7,498 nucleotides of DNA from Candidatus Cloacimonadota bacterium (GTDB lineage: Bacteria > Cloacimonadota > Cloacimonadia > Cloacimonadales > TCS61), in assembly GCA_021157645.1 (NCBI GenBank), contig JAGGWC010000176.1, positions 1 through 7,498 on the forward strand. Reading direction: 5' to 3'. The notes below the pieces were generated by a model, which was given only the letters and a program-made list of their open reading frames with translations, made no database searches and was not told where the DNA came from. This document shows positions 6,917 to 7,498 of the stretch, one piece after another; positions within the stretch are counted from its first letter, which is position 1, and each line of letters starts with the position of its first letter. A program made the translations under genes and the position numbers.

Positions 6917-6949
6917 GAGATTCTTTGTGGGAAAAGTTGGCAGAATCTC
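6917..6949 (-). repeat. Inverted repeat able to form a stem-loop in the pstC-pstA transcript
   Basis: GAGATTCT (6917-6924) and AGAATCTC (6942-6949) form a perfect 8-bp stem with a 17-base loop, 37 bases after the pstC stop in the transcript. No T-run follows on the minus strand, so it does not look like a terminator. It could protect the 3' end of a processed pstC message. Confidence 0.45.
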
Positions 6950-6986
6950 TCAGAATGACTGTTCATAGTATTGATCTTGATCATAT

Positions 6987-7498
6987 CTAGTGCCTCTTTT
7001 TAAGAAATACAAATTCAGTTATTAAATTTGTTATAAAGGTTATAATAAATAGCACGATTGCAATTCCAAATAGAGCATGGAAGTGAGGACTTCCAATAAC
7101 CGTTTCTCCCATTTCAGCAGCTATTGCAGCCGTCATAGGTCTTACTGGTTGGAATAAACTTTTTGGTATTTGAGCTGCTCCACCTGCTATCATTATCACA
7201 ACCATTGTCTCTCCCATTGCTCTACCAAAACCCAATAGGATACTTCCAATAACACCAGATTTTGCTGCAGGAAGAACTACCCTAATTATTGTTTCCCATT
7301 TGTTTGCACCAAGGGCAAACGATGCTTCTCTTTGATTCTTAGATACAGTAGAAAGCGCATCTTCACTCATGCTGGAAATTATTGGAACAACCATTATTCC
7401 TAAAATAATTGAAGCAGAAAGGGCATTTAATCCAGTTGGAATTCCAAAAACTTTTATAAGGAAAGGAGATAGAAATGCCATACCGAAAAGACCATATA
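6987..7498 (-). CDS. pstC: Phosphate ABC transporter permease PstC (5' end cut by window)
   Basis: PstC pairs with PstA to form the membrane channel of the phosphate importer. Only the C-terminal part is present: the frame is open from the right edge to the TAG at 6987, giving about 170 of the usual 290-320 residues. The fragment begins in the family motif YGLFG. The EAA loop for PstB contact follows at visible residues 57-76 (EASFALGANKWETIIRVVLP), then GFGRAMGETMVVIMIAGG, typical of PstC. Hydrophobic segments before, between and after these fit membrane helices, and the protein ends in KKRH. The start codon lies outside the window; the internal Met at 7481 is not the start. It is upstream of pstA in the same direction, and pstS would be expected further right. 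Confidence 0.95.
   Translation of the reverse strand, partial: YGLFGMAFLSPFLIKVFGIPTGLNALSASIILGIMVVPIISSMSEDALSTVSKNQREASFALGANKWETIIRVVLPAAKSGVIGSILLGFGRAMGETMVVIMIAGGAAQIPKSLFQPVRPMTAAIAAEMGETVIGSPHFHALFGIAIVLFIITFITNLITEFVFLKKRH

Larger units (their letters stand above)
6649..6959. repeat. Interspersed repeat element with inverted ends inserted between pstC and pstA
   Basis: This 311-bp non-coding element fills most of the pstC-pstA gap. Its ends are inverted copies: GTCATCCTGA (6649-6658) and TCAGAATGAC (6950-6959), nine of ten positions matching. Internal structure includes an 8-bp inverted repeat, GAGATTCT (6917-6924) with AGAATCTC (6942-6949), and the pair CCCACAAAG (6881-6889) and CTTTGTGGG (6923-6931). 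A 17-bp near-perfect palindrome lies at 6795-6811. The segment 6731-6772 recurs at 3808-3849. GTCATYCTGA-ended intergenic repeats are common in many bacterial genomes and resemble MITE-like or RNA-structure repeats. No transposase is present. I see no clear target-site duplication, so mobility is unproven. Lying within an operon, it would be transcribed and could act as a processing, stabilising or attenuating RNA structure. Confidence 0.7.

Noticed and set aside
6625..6984. A 119-codon open frame on the minus strand between pstC and pstA, starting two bases after the pstC stop.
   Set aside because: It lies almost wholly in the inverted-end repeat, has no credible ribosome site or recognisable domain, and runs into the pstA start. 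Its composition (many Ser, Arg, Phe) is typical of translated repeat DNA.

Overview
The window looks like ordinary chromosome from an AT-rich bacterium (roughly 36-38% GC by eye), with compact genes and good AAGGAG-type ribosome binding sites. The topoisomerase has the DAGREGE Toprim motif typical of Firmicutes-type TopB. The intergenic gaps hold interspersed repeats of the GTCATYCTGA and CACRAAG kinds seen in several uncultured and anaerobic groups. Cloacimonadota or a related lineage would fit, but this is a weak inference because no rRNA or other strong marker is present.

Layout, left to right. (1) 1-1390, minus strand, 3' end off the left edge: a Na+/phosphate cotransporter with a C-terminal PhoU-like domain. 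(2) 1391-1633: divergent intergenic region with a candidate Pho-box promoter reading left into the transporter. (3) 1634-3667, plus strand: complete DNA topoisomerase III (topB). (4) 3668-3911: convergent intergenic region with two repeat remnants and a probable phoU terminator. (5) 3912-7498, minus strand: a phosphate operon read right to left as pstC (5' end off the right edge), pstA, pstB, a methylglyoxal-synthase-like gene, and phoU. A 311-bp repeat element with inverted ends fills the pstC-pstA gap.

All genes except topB concern phosphate. PstC and PstA form the membrane channel of the high-affinity ABC importer and PstB powers it. PhoU normally reports transporter state to a PhoR-type kinase. 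The Na+/Pi cotransporter is a second import or export route. No pstS, phoR or phoB lies inside the window; pstS would be expected just beyond the right edge.

The most interesting point is the methylglyoxal-synthase-like gene between pstB and phoU, overlapping the phoU start by one base. Classical methylglyoxal synthase converts DHAP to methylglyoxal plus free Pi and is inhibited by Pi, so placement in a pst-phoU operon suggests a direct link between phosphate starvation and a Pi-releasing glycolytic bypass. The protein keeps all the catalytic Asp and His residues, but its phosphate-binding loop is altered and its C-terminal tail is missing. It may therefore be a specialised or differently regulated member of the family.
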